This document shows, piece after piece, positions 47,495-60,143 of a stretch of DNA of 64,000 nt. Made by a program: the position numbers and the translations under genes. Below the pieces are notes generated by a model. That model was not told the origin of the DNA and made no database searches. It saw nothing but the letters and a program-made list of their open reading frames with translations. This DNA comes from Anaspis maculata (lineage: Eukaryota > Arthropoda > Insecta > Coleoptera > Scraptiidae): the NCBI GenBank assembly GCA_949128115.1, contig OX421966.1, forward strand, positions 1,116,001-1,180,000. The letters run 5' to 3'. Each line of letters opens with the position of its first letter. Within the stretch, counting starts at the first letter, position 1.

Positions 47495-48483
47495 TCCGGA
47501 AATATACATGACACTTATGATTCATTTTGACAAGTAAGTTGTCGGAAAAATCATGAAATAGGTATAGCCAAATGATTTTGTTTCGCGGCAAGATGGCTTT
47601 GGTATCTACAGTTCACTTGAAAAAAGTTATTCTCGCAGCATTTTGTCTGCAGAAATCAACTCTGCATGGATAAATAGTCTAATTGATTCCTAATACAAAG
47701 TGTCGCGTAATTTTTAGTTCTCAACTTATTTTACTACCTATTTTATAATTTTTTTGACAGCTTCTTTGTCAAAATAAGTCATAAATGTTATACCTATATT
47801 TTTGTGATCAGAAACAAAGGCTTCATCAAATGACGTTATGAAATATAGAGTGTTGTATTTGAAATAAATAAGTTACATACCGTCCTTTTTCATTTTAGGC
47901 CCCAGCCTGTAGGACTTTTGTTATGGGTTTCACATCCAACATATTATATATTTTTGAAATCACAAAAACAAGATCTTTCGACTGATGATATGTCAAATTA
48001 TTTCTTACAGATGTCATTTTTTGACAATAATAATTGACAGTATAGTACCTACTTGTGAACATCATTTTGAAGCCCATAAAATTTTGAGGAGAACTGTGCT
48101 TTCATTTTTGAAATAAGGTGTCTTTTACAGCTTCTAGGGGTTTGTCAACAGAAAAAAATGTTGAATGTCAGAAATACATAATAAGTAGGGTAGAGTATGG
48201 TAGATCGTACCACCTGGTTAATCGTACCACAGATTAGAAACACATCTTTTATATAAATTTGGAAGCTGTTATGCTACATAAATTGAAGCAGTTCTCATAT
48301 TCAATGACAACATGGTATAGTCTGTACACCGATAGAACGGACTTTTTTGGAAAATGGGCTCGGCTATTGTGAGTGTTGTGTAATAAAATCAGCTTCAGTC
48401 AAAAACATTATTTTCTCATTCATTAAAATTGGTATTGAACTGGTGTCATTTGAAATCACCATAGCTCTTAGCTGTGATTAGCG

Positions 48484-49337
48484 TAGAGATGCGAGGTTGT
48501 ATTATACAATTGTATAGAAAACTGTGTATTATACCGGTATTTTTTGTATGGTATGAAACCTCATATCGTATAATACCGCTGAAAAACCTTCTCAAATGCA
48601 AAAAAAGCTCTTAGTTCGTCACAGTTTGGTGAATTATAGAGAATTGAGAATGAGAAGTTGTTGAAAATTATCAATTCAGACGAGAAGGACAAGAATTCTG
48701 CTGAAACTGGATCAGTCTTGACACATTTCGCAAACTTTCATACATATGAATTATATTAGGTATCGTAATCATTAAATAATGCTACCTACCTACTACCTAC
48801 CCAGTGATGTGAGTCGGGTGTTCACCGAGTAGGTAAATAAATATAAATCGGGTATCTACCCGGTATTTTCCCGAGCGATATTTACCCACCTTACCCAGTT
48901 TGACAGAAAATTTGACACTGTTGACAGCTCGGTTGACAGTGTTGATGGTTAAAGGTTGAATGATTAATTTTTCCAAGTTTAAAGGCTATATAAACATAAC
49001 CTCCAAAGCACTTATTATTATTTTGCTGCTGTGAGCAAAAAATCATAATTGATTGTTGTTGTTCCTTCTCCAATTGTAGATAACAATTAATGAAAATAGA
49101 TACCCTATTAGAGACCCGACTTTGGGTAAATACCCGAGATAAAGGTAAATTACCCTCAAATATAAAAACCCGGGTATTTTACATCACTGTACCTACCCCT
49201 CCCCACGTGTTACCCTGAATAAAAATTTTGAAGTTTTTGAAATTAGGAATTTTAATAGGCATTTAATACGGTATAGTATGGTATAATACAGGGTATAATA
49301 CTTCGAAATAATACAAAACTGTACTTTCGCATCTCTA
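48484..49337. mobile_element. hAT-like non-autonomous element with 8-bp duplication GATTAGCG
   Basis: Ends TAGAGATGCGA and TCGCATCTCTA are exact 11-bp inverted repeats. GATTAGCG flanks both sides (48476-48483 and 49338-49345). An 8-bp duplication with TAGAGATG-type ends is the known signature of the hAT superfamily. Removing one duplication and the element restores the sequence that is continuous in the second direct copy near 49812. There is no transposase. Confidence 0.9.
48802..49189. mobile_element. Second hAT-like MITE nested in the first, 8-bp duplication TACCTACC
   Basis: Starts CAGTGATGT, ends ACATCACTG, and is flanked by TACCTACC on both sides (48794-48801 and 49190-49197). Length 388 bp. 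Inner sequence is rich in GGGTA/TACCC repeats that also pair (CCCGGGTA near 49169). No coding capacity. Confidence 0.85.
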
Positions 49338-51104
49338 GATTAGCGGAAATAAGCACCTCTCTCTAACTAGAATTTCAAATTTCGCGGGTAACGCTCGGGA
49401 CTACTTTTCAAGCGGAGGAATCTGATGGTCCTTTCTATCAGTGTATAGAGTATATTGTCTGTGCACCGATAGAACGGACTTTTTTGAATTTCAGTGATGT
49501 AACCTATAGCAAACAAAAGCATCAAAGACTGTAACAAAGGCGCGTTTGGAACTAATATTAGTTTTGTTCGGTTGGTAGTCTTACCCAGGCAAATTATTCC
49601 TACGCCAAGCCAATGGCACTACATTCAGCGAGTTAGACACTTACGTACGATTTATTACCTCCATTTGTCTATGATGTTGTTATTTTTAGTCGGCTCGGCT
49701 GTTGTGAGTGTTGTGTAATAAAATCTGCTTCATTCAAAAAAATTATTTTCTCATTTATTGGAATTGGTATCAAACTGGTGTCATTTAAAGTTCCCATAAC
49801 ACTTAGCTGTAATCAGCGGAAATAAGCACCTCTTTCTAACTGGAATTTTAAATTTCGCGGGTCGACGCTCGGGACTACTTTTCAATCGAAGGAGTTTGGT
49901 GGTCCTTTCTATCAGTGTATAGAGTATAGCAGAAGAGTTTCGAAATGAATGTGAAAAATTGCATTACCCTGTAGTTTCTAAATTTGAAAATAGCTGGTAC
50001 GATTAACCAGGCGGTACGATATACCCTACTCTACCCTAAGTATGTAAAGCAGGTACCTATTTTTAATGTTAACTAATGATAAATAATCATCATCAATCAC
50101 AATGAAACAAAAAAATGTCTTAAAGAAGTGGTTCGAAATGACCGCCTCCTTGTTACTTGAATAAGAGATTCGACGATCAGTGAAGCTCCGAGCTACCGGT
50201 CCCAACGCGATGACATCCGAGCTTGCCAGATATGACCCCCCTCGATTTTTTATAAGCTTACCTGAAAGATAAGGTGTTTATAGAGTTTCCCAATAATTTG
50301 GACGATTCAAAAATCGAATCATTACCATTAGCTGATATAAAAAAATACCTCGAAAAATACCAATTACTTATTGAGTGGCTACTTCTGTAATTGACATTTT
50401 TACCTATTGAAAGACCCCTTGAAGCTGTAAAAACACCCTATTTTGAGAATGGGAACATAGTTCTGCTCAGGATTTTATGGGCTTCAAAATGATGAATCAC
50501 AAGTACTATTCTGTCAATTGTCCAAAAATGACATCTGTCAAAAATAATTTGACATATCATCATTCGAAAGATCTTCTTCTTGTGATTCCAAAAATATATA
50601 ATATAAACTGCTCACAAATTGAAGTGGATATTTTTGAATAGAGGTTTTCTTAAAATCGCCAGAAAATTCTTGAAAATTACTCGATTGTGAAATCGCTTGA
50701 ACCGTTTTAAAGAAAAATGTCAATATTCTCAAGAACTACTAAAGTTCTCCACAAAAATCACATGGATATGTCTAATACAGGGTGATGAAGAAAGTCGTTC
50801 AGTTTTGTTTCTTTCTACTCTTGTGCAGGAGATTGTTCATCCCCCCTGTACACCTATATTTTCTTGGATCTTATAGTCTGTAGCTTATGTAACTCGTCAG
50901 TTTTCAGTTTCTCGCTTTCCGTTGCGTACTTACCGAAATATAGCCTATTCACTTTCCAAAGTAGTTTTATCGATGAATCTACTAAATCCGGGCGCTACTG
51001 GATTCTTTTTTGTACTAAGCAATGCCACTTGGTACTTTTAGAACGATTTTCTGCGCAGATTTCAAAATTAACGGAGGTATGGCATCTCGACCATCTGATG
51101 TATA

Positions 51105-51470
51105 CAAGGTGTCGCAAAAAAAATCATTCATGAGATCCATCTTATTTCGAAATAATCAGTAGCAAAATGCCGTTGCAAAGATCAACTCCAGGTAAGTTCA
51201 GTATCGTGGCAAATATCTTGCGGCACGGTACAAGGCCAAGAGAAATTGCCAATTTGGTGAACGTATCACAGAGTGTCATCGGTGGACAAAGAGACGACTC
51301 CAAGACACTGGCAGTGCCCGAATCACACATGGAGAAGGTCGCCCGAGAATAATTTCAGTAATGGAAGATCTCTTCTTGTTAGACATAAAATAGTAAAATT
51401 GAAAAGTGAAATTTTCTACAACCTGTAATAAGGTGTCAGAAACAAATTTCTCCGTTCATGCGACACCCTG
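51105..51470. mobile_element. Innermost TIR element carrying a transposase fragment
   Basis: CAAGGTGTCGC at the left and GCGACACCCTG at the right, TA on both sides (51103-51104 and 51471-51472), 366 bp. It holds a fragment of a Tc1-like DNA-binding domain. It is a plausible deletion derivative of an autonomous element. Confidence 0.7.
51167..51396 (+). pseudogene. Tc1-like transposase DNA-binding domain fragment
   Basis: The first frame reads MPLQRSTPGKFSIVAN, then RPREIANLVNVSQSVIGG, a helix-turn-helix like those of Tc1/mariner transposases. After a one-base frameshift near 51285 the next frame continues WTKRRLQDTGSARITHGEGR and then PRIISVMEDLFLL, which matches the family's second HTH and GRPR-type linker (family knowledge). 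No DDE domain follows; the reading ends at a TAG at 51391. It is a dead fragment, but it places the innermost element in the Tc1/mariner superfamily. Confidence 0.7.
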
Positions 51471-52213
51471 TATATTTTTATGTAGTCTTCTATTTGGAAT
51501 CTGCTCAAAAAATCGTTCTGAAAGTACCAAGTGGCATTGTTTTGTAAGTACCAAAAAATCCAGTAGCCCCCCCGGATTTATTCATCGACAAAATGACTTT
51601 GGAAAGTAAAAAGGCTCTATTTCGGTAAGTACGCAACGGAGAGCAAAAAATAAAAACTAACGAGTTACATAAGCTACAGACTATGAGATCCAAGTAAATA
51701 TAGGTGTACAGGGTGAATGAAAAATCTCCTGCATGAGATTAAAAAGAGCAAAACTGAACGACTTTCTTTATCACCCTGTATTAGAAATATCCATGTGATT
51801 TTCGTGGGGGACTTTAGTAGTTCTTGGAAATATTGACATTTCTCTTCAAAAGAGTGCGAACGGTTTCACAATCGAGTGATTTTCAAGAATTTTCTAACGA
51901 TTTCAAAAAAACCTTTTTTTTTTAAATATCCACTTCAATTTGTGAGCAGTTTATTGGGCCTGAAACCCATGATAAAGGTGCTACAGGCTGGGGCCCAAAA
52001 TAAAAAACCGACGGTATATCACACCCTGTATATGGTACTAACTGAAAACTTTTGGACGATCGATTCAGGATCCCTAGGAAAAATCGTTGAGAGAAAATTT
52101 CCAGTTTTTCACAATATTTCAACAAGTAATCTCCTAAAGGGGGGGTGAGTTTTATCGTGAACACTCTGTACAATTGTACATACACAAGACAATTGGTCCC
52201 ACTTTACATGATA

Positions 52214-52746
52214 CAGGGTGTTACAGCGATGATGGCAAAAAAATCAATTGAGTGTAGATCTCGTCAAAATATGACAGGAGCCTATATGTCATTTTGCAAA
52301 ATTCGGTCTATTGACGAAGATACAGCTCTTCAAAGTTGACTTTTTTCGGTTTTCAAAAAATTATAACTCAGTAACGATTCGTCGAAAAAAACTCAAATTC
52401 AACACACACTGATCTGTCAAAAATATCTACCAATCAGCCAAATTTGAAGAGAATTCAATCAGTGGTGTGAGAGTTATGAGGGTTGATAACTCATGCCACT
52501 GATTGAATTCTTTGAAAACCTGACAGGTTCACAGAAAATTTTGACAAACCAGCTTATGCTGAATTAAAGCTGAATTTGTAGAAACGTCCCTGAGTTACAG
52601 ATTTTTGAAATCCGGAAAAAGTGAACTTTGAAGGGCTGTATCTTCGTCATTGGGCCAAACTTTGCAGAATTATAAAATAGGTTTTCATCATATTTTGACG
52701 AGATCCACTCACAGTTGAATTTTTCGCTATCATCGCCAAATTTGAC
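52214..52746. mobile_element. Fold-back element with CAGGGTGTTACAGC end
   Basis: TA then CAGGGTGTTACAGCGATGAT at the left; the right arm ends near AGCTATCATCGCC/TTTGACAGGC. 'CGAAGATACAGCTCTTCAAAG' is answered by 'CTTTGAAGGGCTGTATCTTCG' near 52622. Its shell resembles that of the element at 1905-2954 but the core differs. Confidence 0.7.
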
Positions 52747-52889
52747 AGGCGGCGAATGGGAAACACTCCACTATATTTGACATTGACCTGAGTGTTGTAC
52801 ATGCAAGACATGTCATGTTTGTTGCAAAGCAACTTTATGATGGCCAATAAATTGTTTGAGTTTAAGTCTGAGTTTGAGTTTGATTCTGT

Positions 52890-53465
52890 AGGGAAAACTT
52901 GCGTGAAAGTAGTGAGAGATCCTGAAAAAATTTCTCCAATATACTCAAGAGAATATTGTCTGAATTTCTTGAAAAATTACAGATGAATCCATTTTGGGAG
53001 ATATCAGATGAATTTGTTGAGATATCGTGAGTGAACCTCTCGAAATTTTTTTGATGAATTCTTTTTCCAGATACATCTTGAGCAAATCTGTTTGGAAATC
53101 TATATCAAAATGGAAAAATTTTGAGTGTGTCTGTGAAGGAATGTCATGTGAATCACTGGAAATTTCGTTTGAGAAATTCCAAGTGAATCTACTGGAGAAT
53201 CTTGAACAAATCTTCTGGAAAATCTTTTAATAAATCTTCTCAAAATCTTGTAGAAACTTTGGATGAATCTGCCGAGAAATCTTGATTATATTTCGTGAGT
53301 TTATCTTGTCAGAAAACTCTAGTACTCTCATTTTTCGAGAGATGTTCAACAAATGTCCAGGGAAATGAGTGAATCTCAAAATCCTGATTGAAACCCCGAA
53401 AAAAAAATTGCTGGAAATAGCGATGAGTCTTAAGGAGATCTTGAGTTTTTCTCCCAATGAATCTT
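52890..53465 (-). repeat. Relic of the 55.7-63.3 kb satellite in opposite orientation
   Basis: Short phrases such as GAGAATCTTGAACAAATC, 'GAAATTTCGTTTGAG' and 'AAATCTTCTCAAAATCTTG' are reverse-complements of the GATTTCTC/GATTCACTC repeats of the large satellite. Units are diverged. There is no ORF of note. Confidence 0.55.
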
Positions 53466-55690
53466 GGATATATATATTGATTTCAGCTTCAAACTTGCAT
53501 TCTTAGAGGTGGTTCAAAACTCATCCGTGTTTGTATTGGCTCTCTCCGCCAGAATTTCACAGGATTAGAATTAATTTGACTATTATCCGAAACTCGCAAT
53601 GAATGCGTTTCAAAACGAAACATATTGGATGAGCTCATGACGTGATAAATTGTGCAGCTATTCACCATACTCCCACTCTTGCAAAATGGCATCATCAAAG
53701 CGTTAAAACTATACAATTTACCGGATCAAAACAAAATGAATTCCAACCAAAATTATTCCATCCGAATAAATATCCATGCAACCCCGGCCTGGAATTCATA
53801 GAGAACTTTGCATCTCCTCTTTCGACAAATAGCCGGAAATGTCACACCGGAACCGCCGAAATACGAGCTTTTACGCAAATTAATTTCGCGTTTCCTGTCG
53901 AAGTGCCAAAACAAGAATCAATCGTCATTCTGGGGGCGGATATCGGACACAGCATGCCGAAGCAAGCATGATTCCAAAAACTCATCAATTCATCGAACCT
54001 TTTTCACATCACGGTTTCCCGGAGACATTCCGTTTTTTTTCTTAATGAGAATCAGACCTGAATAGAGACATAAATCGTTTTCTAATGGCCCGCGACTTTT
54101 AATTGAACGTATAAATCCGCATAACGAGACAAGAATTAACAAACAAGACACATATTTTCGGTTTCTGGAGGAAACAATGGAACGAGGCCTGAGGCCTGGC
54201 CGAGTGCCAAAGAAGCGATCGAGTGGAGTCTTTAGCACCGTAGTGTTATAGCGGCGGTCGAATTAGGACAAATTGGTTCAAGCACGTGTTTGATTTACAA
54301 ATTCCTGCTACTATTTCTCTTTATGATCCTCCAGAGCATACTTATGTAGTTTTAATGAAAACGTTTTCGTAGCCTGTATAATAACTTGATGTATAATACG
54401 TAAACAAAATTTATTGAGTGGGTGTGATGCAGCAGGCAAATGCTAAAAGCTGAGTACTTACACTAAAAGTATGTTTCCTTCGAGGAAAAACTAAAAAGCA
54501 GCAACGTGATACTAATAAGGGGATGAAGACGATAACGTCCACGTTTCTAGCATAAATCTGTAGCAGTGAGGATTACGGTTTAAACATGTGTGAAATAAAT
54601 TGACTACGCGATCAATACGATAGGTATCAGGTAGATGTTGTAGTGGAAAGCTGGGAGAACGTGCAAGTATGAGGACGAGGACAATTTAATTGACTGTGAT
54701 AAAATGTAGGCAGGTGTACCTAACGCCAGAAACTTTGCAACTCAGCACCTCCGCCATTTTTTCCTCTCAAGTTGCTCCTCGACCTGTACGCTTTCCCTGT
54801 TGTTTCATGCTTTAACTTCGGATTCTCCCTGAAATTTTTGCACTGAATTTCTCCTCCTGCCCCTCCAGATTTCCCTCCGGACTTCTCCCCTCCTGTTCAC
54901 TGTAAATTATACCAACACCGTAATAATTATTGCTCTCCGAGTCTCAGCTTTGTTCACGCTATGAACAAGCCAAAATTAAAACGTTGTGTCTTTCACAAAT
55001 CCAGCTTTCTGTTTGTGCGTAACGGGAACAATAATAATGTGGCTTAGAAAAAACAGAAAGCTTCTCCTTTCTCTGGGTATACACTCCTCCTATACTTGCT
55101 AAAAATCTATTATTATTCTGCTTACAGCTTACTAGTGAGCTTTACAGTTTTTATGATTATAAAAATAAGTACCTGAGTAATAATTGAAACGTAACATTCC
55201 AGGTGACGCTTCGCCAAAGTTGATGTAATTTTGGCTGGAGAGAAAGAAGCCACCCGGAAAGTTGTTTTGCAGGAAATAATTCAATTAAGCAATTAAGGGT
55301 TGAACAGGTCGAATAATTCCATTAGAGTTACTCCTCTGCCACCGGCCACCACCAACGCACTTTTTTCTTTCGTTTCCATAATCAAAACTGACTTTTATTG
55401 CAACTAATGGAATGAATAAGCATCGCCAACAAAGGGCGCCGGTTTATTTTCACTCTGTTTGTTGTACTTCTGTGGATCGTTTTGTGAGAGTTTACTGAAT
55501 AAGCGAACCGACAAATTTCAGCTCAGGTAATGCCAGTTATGTCGGAAAATTGGTAAGAAATCGTATCATTACCTCGATGAGGATGTAGGGGACGCGAACA
55601 GTATATATATATAATCAAATTTCCCTTCTACCCTCGAAAAGGTGTTGGGACGCGAACAGTACCAACATAAAAGATTTCTTGATAAAATCA
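53466..55690. other. Single-copy sequence without a supported gene
   Basis: No repeat is visible over 2.2 kb. ORFs at 53642-53971, 53808-54065 and 53990-54238 (minus) overlap each other and have no domain. TATATATATAATC near 55611 is a short AT repeat; the phrase GGGACGCGAACAGTA(T/C) occurs twice near 55591 and 55649. Confidence 0.4.
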
Positions 55691-58600
55691 CCCCAAGTCT
55701 TTCTCAGAGATTCAGCACGCAAAACTTCCCCAGGGATACTGAGAGGGATTTTTTGAGCTTTCCCACCAATTTCACATGAGTTTCCTTGGGATTTACGCAG
55801 GATTCATAGAGAGATTAACCCAAAATCTTTCAGGGTATTGATTGAAGATCTTCAAAGAGATTCACAAGAGCCTCTCAAGAAATATACTGAAGAAATATAA
55901 CTCGAGACTTGAATGGAGACTTCCAGGATATTCGCTCAAAATTATCCATTTGATTCAATCACGATTTTCGAAATATCAATTTAACTGATTTCTGAAGAGA
56001 TTAGTGAACAAGATTTCTCAAGAGAATCGCGCAAGATTCCCTCAAGATTCATCACTATTTCCACACAATTTTCTCAAGGTTTTACTTAGGATTCATAGAG
56101 AGATTCATTCATATATTCTCCAGACATTCATTGAAGATGTTTTCAAAAATACACTGAAGAGTTCTTACAAGATCGACTCAAAAAAATTGTACAATTTTTT
56201 TTGGAAGATCACTCAAAGCTCCCTGATAGGCTCACTTGAAATTTTGTGAAGATTCACTCGATTTTTCTTCTGAAGAGAGTCATTTCAAGATTTCTCAAAA
56301 AAATCGCTCAAGATTTCTTGGAAGATTCTCCCGAAGGTTTACAAGACATTTCTTCACAGAGTGCTTCGAAATTTTCTCACAAAATTTGATCGAGATTTCT
56401 TCGACAAATCCATTTGAGATTTCTCGAAAGGATCTATCCGTGATTCCTCGAGAGGCTCACGCAAAACTTCCACAAAGATACTAAGAGGAGCTTTTTTGAA
56501 CTCCCCTACCATTTTCACGTGGGATTTGTCTTGAGAGAGAGATTTGTCTCATGGAGAGATTCACTCAAAGTTCCTCAGGAGATTGATCGATAATCTTCAA
56601 AGAGATTCCCGAAAGATTCCCACGAGATATTCTGAAGGAATATTATCGAGTCCCGAATTGAGTTCTCTAGGATATTTACTCGAAATGTTTAAAAAGATCC
56701 AACCACGATTTTGGAAAGAATCACCTGAAAGATTTCTGAAGAGATTAACTCAAGGTTTTTCAAGAGAATAGCACAAGATTTTCTCAAGATTTATACTATT
56801 TTCACGCAAGTTTTTCATGGTTTCACTTAGGATTCATAGAGAGGTACATTTATATATTCCCCAGACATTCATAGGATGCTTTGAAAAATTCACTAAAGAG
56901 TTCTTACAAGATCGACTCGAAGAAATTATAAATTTTTTTTGGAAAATTACTCAGAGCTTCCTTATAGTTCTACTTGAGATTTTGTGAGGATTCATTCGAA
57001 TTTTTTTCTGAAGAAAGTCATCTCAAGGTTTCTCAAGAAAATCACTTGAGATTTCTCGGAAGATTCCCCCAAAGGTTTACAAGACATTTCTTCACAGAGT
57101 GATTTGGAATTTTCTCACAAGATTTGATCGATATTTCTCCGACAAACTCATCAAGATTTCTTGAAAGGAACTATCCGTGATCCCTCAGCAGGTTCACGCG
57201 AAACTTTCACAGAGATACTGAGAGGAACTTCTTTGAATTTTCCCACCATTTTCACGTGAGATTTGTCTTGAGATTCACTCAAAATTCATAGAGAGATTCA
57301 CTCAAAATTCCTCGGGAGACTGATCGAAGATCTTCGAAGAGATTCCCGAGAGACTCCCACGAGATATTCTGAAGTAATATTATCGAGGCCCGAACTGGAA
57401 TTCTCGGGAATATTCACTTGAAATTTTCCAATAAATTCAACCGCGATTTTGATGAAAGTCACCTGAAAGATTTCTGAAGAGATTAACTCAAGATTCTTCG
57501 AGAGAATCGAACAAGATTTTCTCAAGATTTATCACTATTTTCACGCAAGTTTTCCATGGTTTCACTCAGAATTCATAGAGAGGTACATTAATTTATTCTC
57601 CAGACATCAATTGAAGATGTTTTAAAGAGAAGAGTTCTTACAAGATCGACTCATAAAAATCATATTTTCTTGAAAGATTACTAAGAGCTCCCTGATAGGC
57701 CTACTCGAGATTTTGGGAAGATTCATTCGAATTTTTTGCTGGAGAGAGTCATTTTGAGGTTTCTCAAGAAAATCACTTGAGATTTCTCGAAAGATTCCAT
57801 CAAAGGTTTACAAGACATTTTGTCACAGAGTGATTTGAAATTTCCTCACAAGATTTGATCGATATTTCTCCGACAAACCCATCAAGATTTCTCGGAAGGA
57901 TCTATCCGTGATCCCTTGACAAGTTTATGCAAAACTTTCACATGGATACTAAGAGGAACTTGGAATTCATAGAGAGGTTCATTCATATATTCTTCGGACA
58001 TTCATTGAAGATGTTTACAAAAATTCACCGAAGAGTCCTTACAAGATCGACTCAAGAAAATGATGAAAAATTTCTTGGAGATTACTCAGAGCTCCTTTAT
58101 AGGCTTACTTAATATTTTGTGAAGATTCACTCGAATTCTTTTTCTAAAAAGAGTCATTCGAAGATTTTTCAAGAAAATCACTCGAGATTTCTTGAAAGAT
58201 TCCCCCAAAGGTTTACAAGATATTTCTTCACAGAGTGATTTGAAGTTTTCTCACAAGATGTGATCGAGATTTTTCGACAAACCCATTTAGGATATCTCCA
58301 AAGGATCTATCCGTGATTCCTCAAGAGGTTCACTCAAAACTTCCACAGGGATACTAAGAGGACCATTTTTAAACTTGCTCACCATTTTCACGTGTGATTT
58401 GTCTTGAGATTCACTCAAAATTCCTCAGGAGATTGATTGAAGAACTTCAAAAAATTTCACGAGAGATTCCCACGAGATATCCTAAAGAAATATTATCAAG
58501 GCCCGAATGAAGACTTTCAGGATATTATTCCAAAATTTGTTGATGGATTCAATCCCGATTCTCGAAAGATTCACCTGAAGAATTTCGGAAGAGATACACT

Positions 58601-60143
58601 CAAGATTCCTCACGAGATTCTCACAGGATTTTGTCAAGATTCACCACTATTTTCACGCAATTTTTCCATGGTTTCACTCAGAATTCATAGAAACATATAT
58701 TCATATATTCTCTAGACATTCATTGAAGATGTTTCCAAAAATTCACTGAAAAGTCCTCACAAGATCGACTCAAGAGAATGATATTTTTTTTTTAAAGATT
58801 ACTCGAAACTCCCTGATAGGCTCACTTGAGATTTTCTGAAGATTCACTCGATTTTTTTTCCGAAGAGAGTCATTTTGAGGTTTTTCAAGAAAATCACTTA
58901 AGATCTCCTGAAAGATTCCCCCGAAGGTTTACAAGACATTTTTTCACAGAGTGCTTCAAAATTTGTTCTTAAGATTTGATCGAGATTTCTTCGAAAACCC
59001 ATTCAAGATTTCCCGAAAGAATCTATTCGTGATCCCTCAAGATGTTCACGCAAATCTTTCACAGGGATACTGAGAGAAACTTTTCTGAACTTCCACGCCA
59101 TTTTCACTTTAGATTTGTCTTGGGATTTACTCAAAATTCCTCAGGGAATTGATTGAAGATCTCCAAAAAAATTCACGAGAGATTCCCACGAGATATTCCA
59201 GAGCAATATCACCGAGGACCGAATAGAGGACTTCCGGAAAATTTACTCAAAATTTTTCAATAGATTCCACCACGATTTTGGATAGGTTCACCTGAAGAAT
59301 TTTTGGAGAGAATAACTTGAGATTCCTCAAGAGAATCTCACAAGATCCCCTCAAGACTCACCACTATTTTCACGCAATTTTTTCATGGTTTCACTCAGGA
59401 TTCATGGAGAGGTTCATCCATTTATTCTCCGGGCATTCATTAAAGATGTTTCCAAAAATTCACTGGAGAGTCCTCACCAGATCGACTCTAGAAAATGATA
59501 GAAAAAAAAATTGGAAGATCACTCAGAGTTTCTTGATAGGCTCACTTAAGATTTTGTGAAGATTTACTCTAATTTTTTCCCAAAGAGAATCATTTCAAGA
59601 TCTTTCAAGAAAATCACTTGAGATTTCTTGGAAGATTCCCCTGGAGGTTCACAAGACATTTCTTTACAGAGTGCTTTGAAATTTTCTCACAAGATTTGAT
59701 CGAGAATTCTTCGACAAACCCATTCAAGATTTCTCGAAAGAAATCTATCCGTGATTGCTCAAGAGGTTCACGGAAAACTTCCACAGGGATTCTGAGAGGA
59801 ACTTTTTTGAACTTCCCCACCATTTTCACTTAAGATTTGTCTTGGGATTTACTCAAAATTTCTTAGGAGATCAATTGAAGATCTCCAAAAAGATTCACTA
59901 GAGATTCTCACGGGATATTCCAAAGAAATATTATCGAGGCTTAAATAGAGACTTGCGGGATATTTACTCAAATTTTTTTTATAGATTCAACCACGATTTC
60001 GAAAAGATTCACCCAAAAAAATTCTGAAGAGATTAGCTCAAGATTCCTCAAGGGAATCAAACATGATTGATCCGAGATTCATCACAATTTTCACGCAATT
60101 TTTCTATGGTTTCACTAAGGGTTCATAGAGAGATTCATTTATA

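Larger units (their letters stand above)
48188..50036. mobile_element. TIR element with GGGTAGAGTA ends, TA duplication
   Basis: GGGTAGAGTATGGTAGATCG pairs with the right end, which ends CCTACTCTACCC; 'TACCACCTGGTTAATCGTACC' has its complement near 49993. TA on both sides (48186-48187 and 50037-50038). Inside are two direct copies of a unit bounded by CCGATAGAACGGAC and GTCCTTTCTATCAGTG (about 48328-49448 and 49464-49918); the first is split by the hAT-like element. Confidence 0.75.
50778..51778. mobile_element. Fold-back element with CAGGGTGATGAAG ends
   Basis: CAGGGTGATGAAGAAAGTCG pairs with the right end CTTTCTTTATCACCCTG. TA is on both sides (50776-50777 and 51779-51780). Arms of about 300 bp contain 'CCACTTGGTACTTTTAGAAC' and its complement. 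The first and last 72 bp each look like small units with opposed CAGGGTG-type ends (ending CCCCCCTG at 50849). Confidence 0.8.
50606..51951. mobile_element. TIR element with AACTGCTCAC ends, TA duplication
   Basis: AACTGCTCACAAATTGAAGT at the left pairs with the right end CAATTTGTGAGCAGTT. TA lies on both sides (50604-50605 and 51952-51953). Taking it out rejoins the right arm of the element at 47878-52016. It holds the CAGGGTG element at 50778-51778. Confidence 0.85.
47878..52016. mobile_element. TIR element with TACCGTC ends inserted in the composite fold-back
   Basis: The left end TACCGTCC and right end GACGGTA open long inverted arms: 47880-48185 pairs with 50360-50605 plus 51952-52014. 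Shared blocks include GGCCCCAGCCTGTAG and 'GATGATATGTCAAATTATTT'. The right arm is interrupted by the element at 50606-51951 and the loop holds the element at 48188-50036. There is no coding capacity of its own. Confidence 0.75.
47496..52183. mobile_element. Split copy of the composite fold-back (second copy of 14799-15548)
   Basis: Positions 47496-47877 match 15026-15390 in order (for example 'TTTTGACAAGTAAGTTGTCG' and 'GCATTTTGTCTGCAGAA'), and 52017-52183 match 15391-15548 (TATCGTGAACACTCTG at the end). The left arm is missing where the satellite begins. The 4.1 kb between is a foreign insertion (47878-52016). Confidence 0.8.

Noticed and set aside
53642..54238. Overlapping ORFs of 82-109 residues in moderate-GC sequence
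   Set aside because: They overlap in different frames and strands with no domain; could be non-coding single-copy sequence.
55700..60100. Lys/Arg/Phe-rich ORFs in the large satellite
   Set aside because: Same repeat frames, variable length, no domain.
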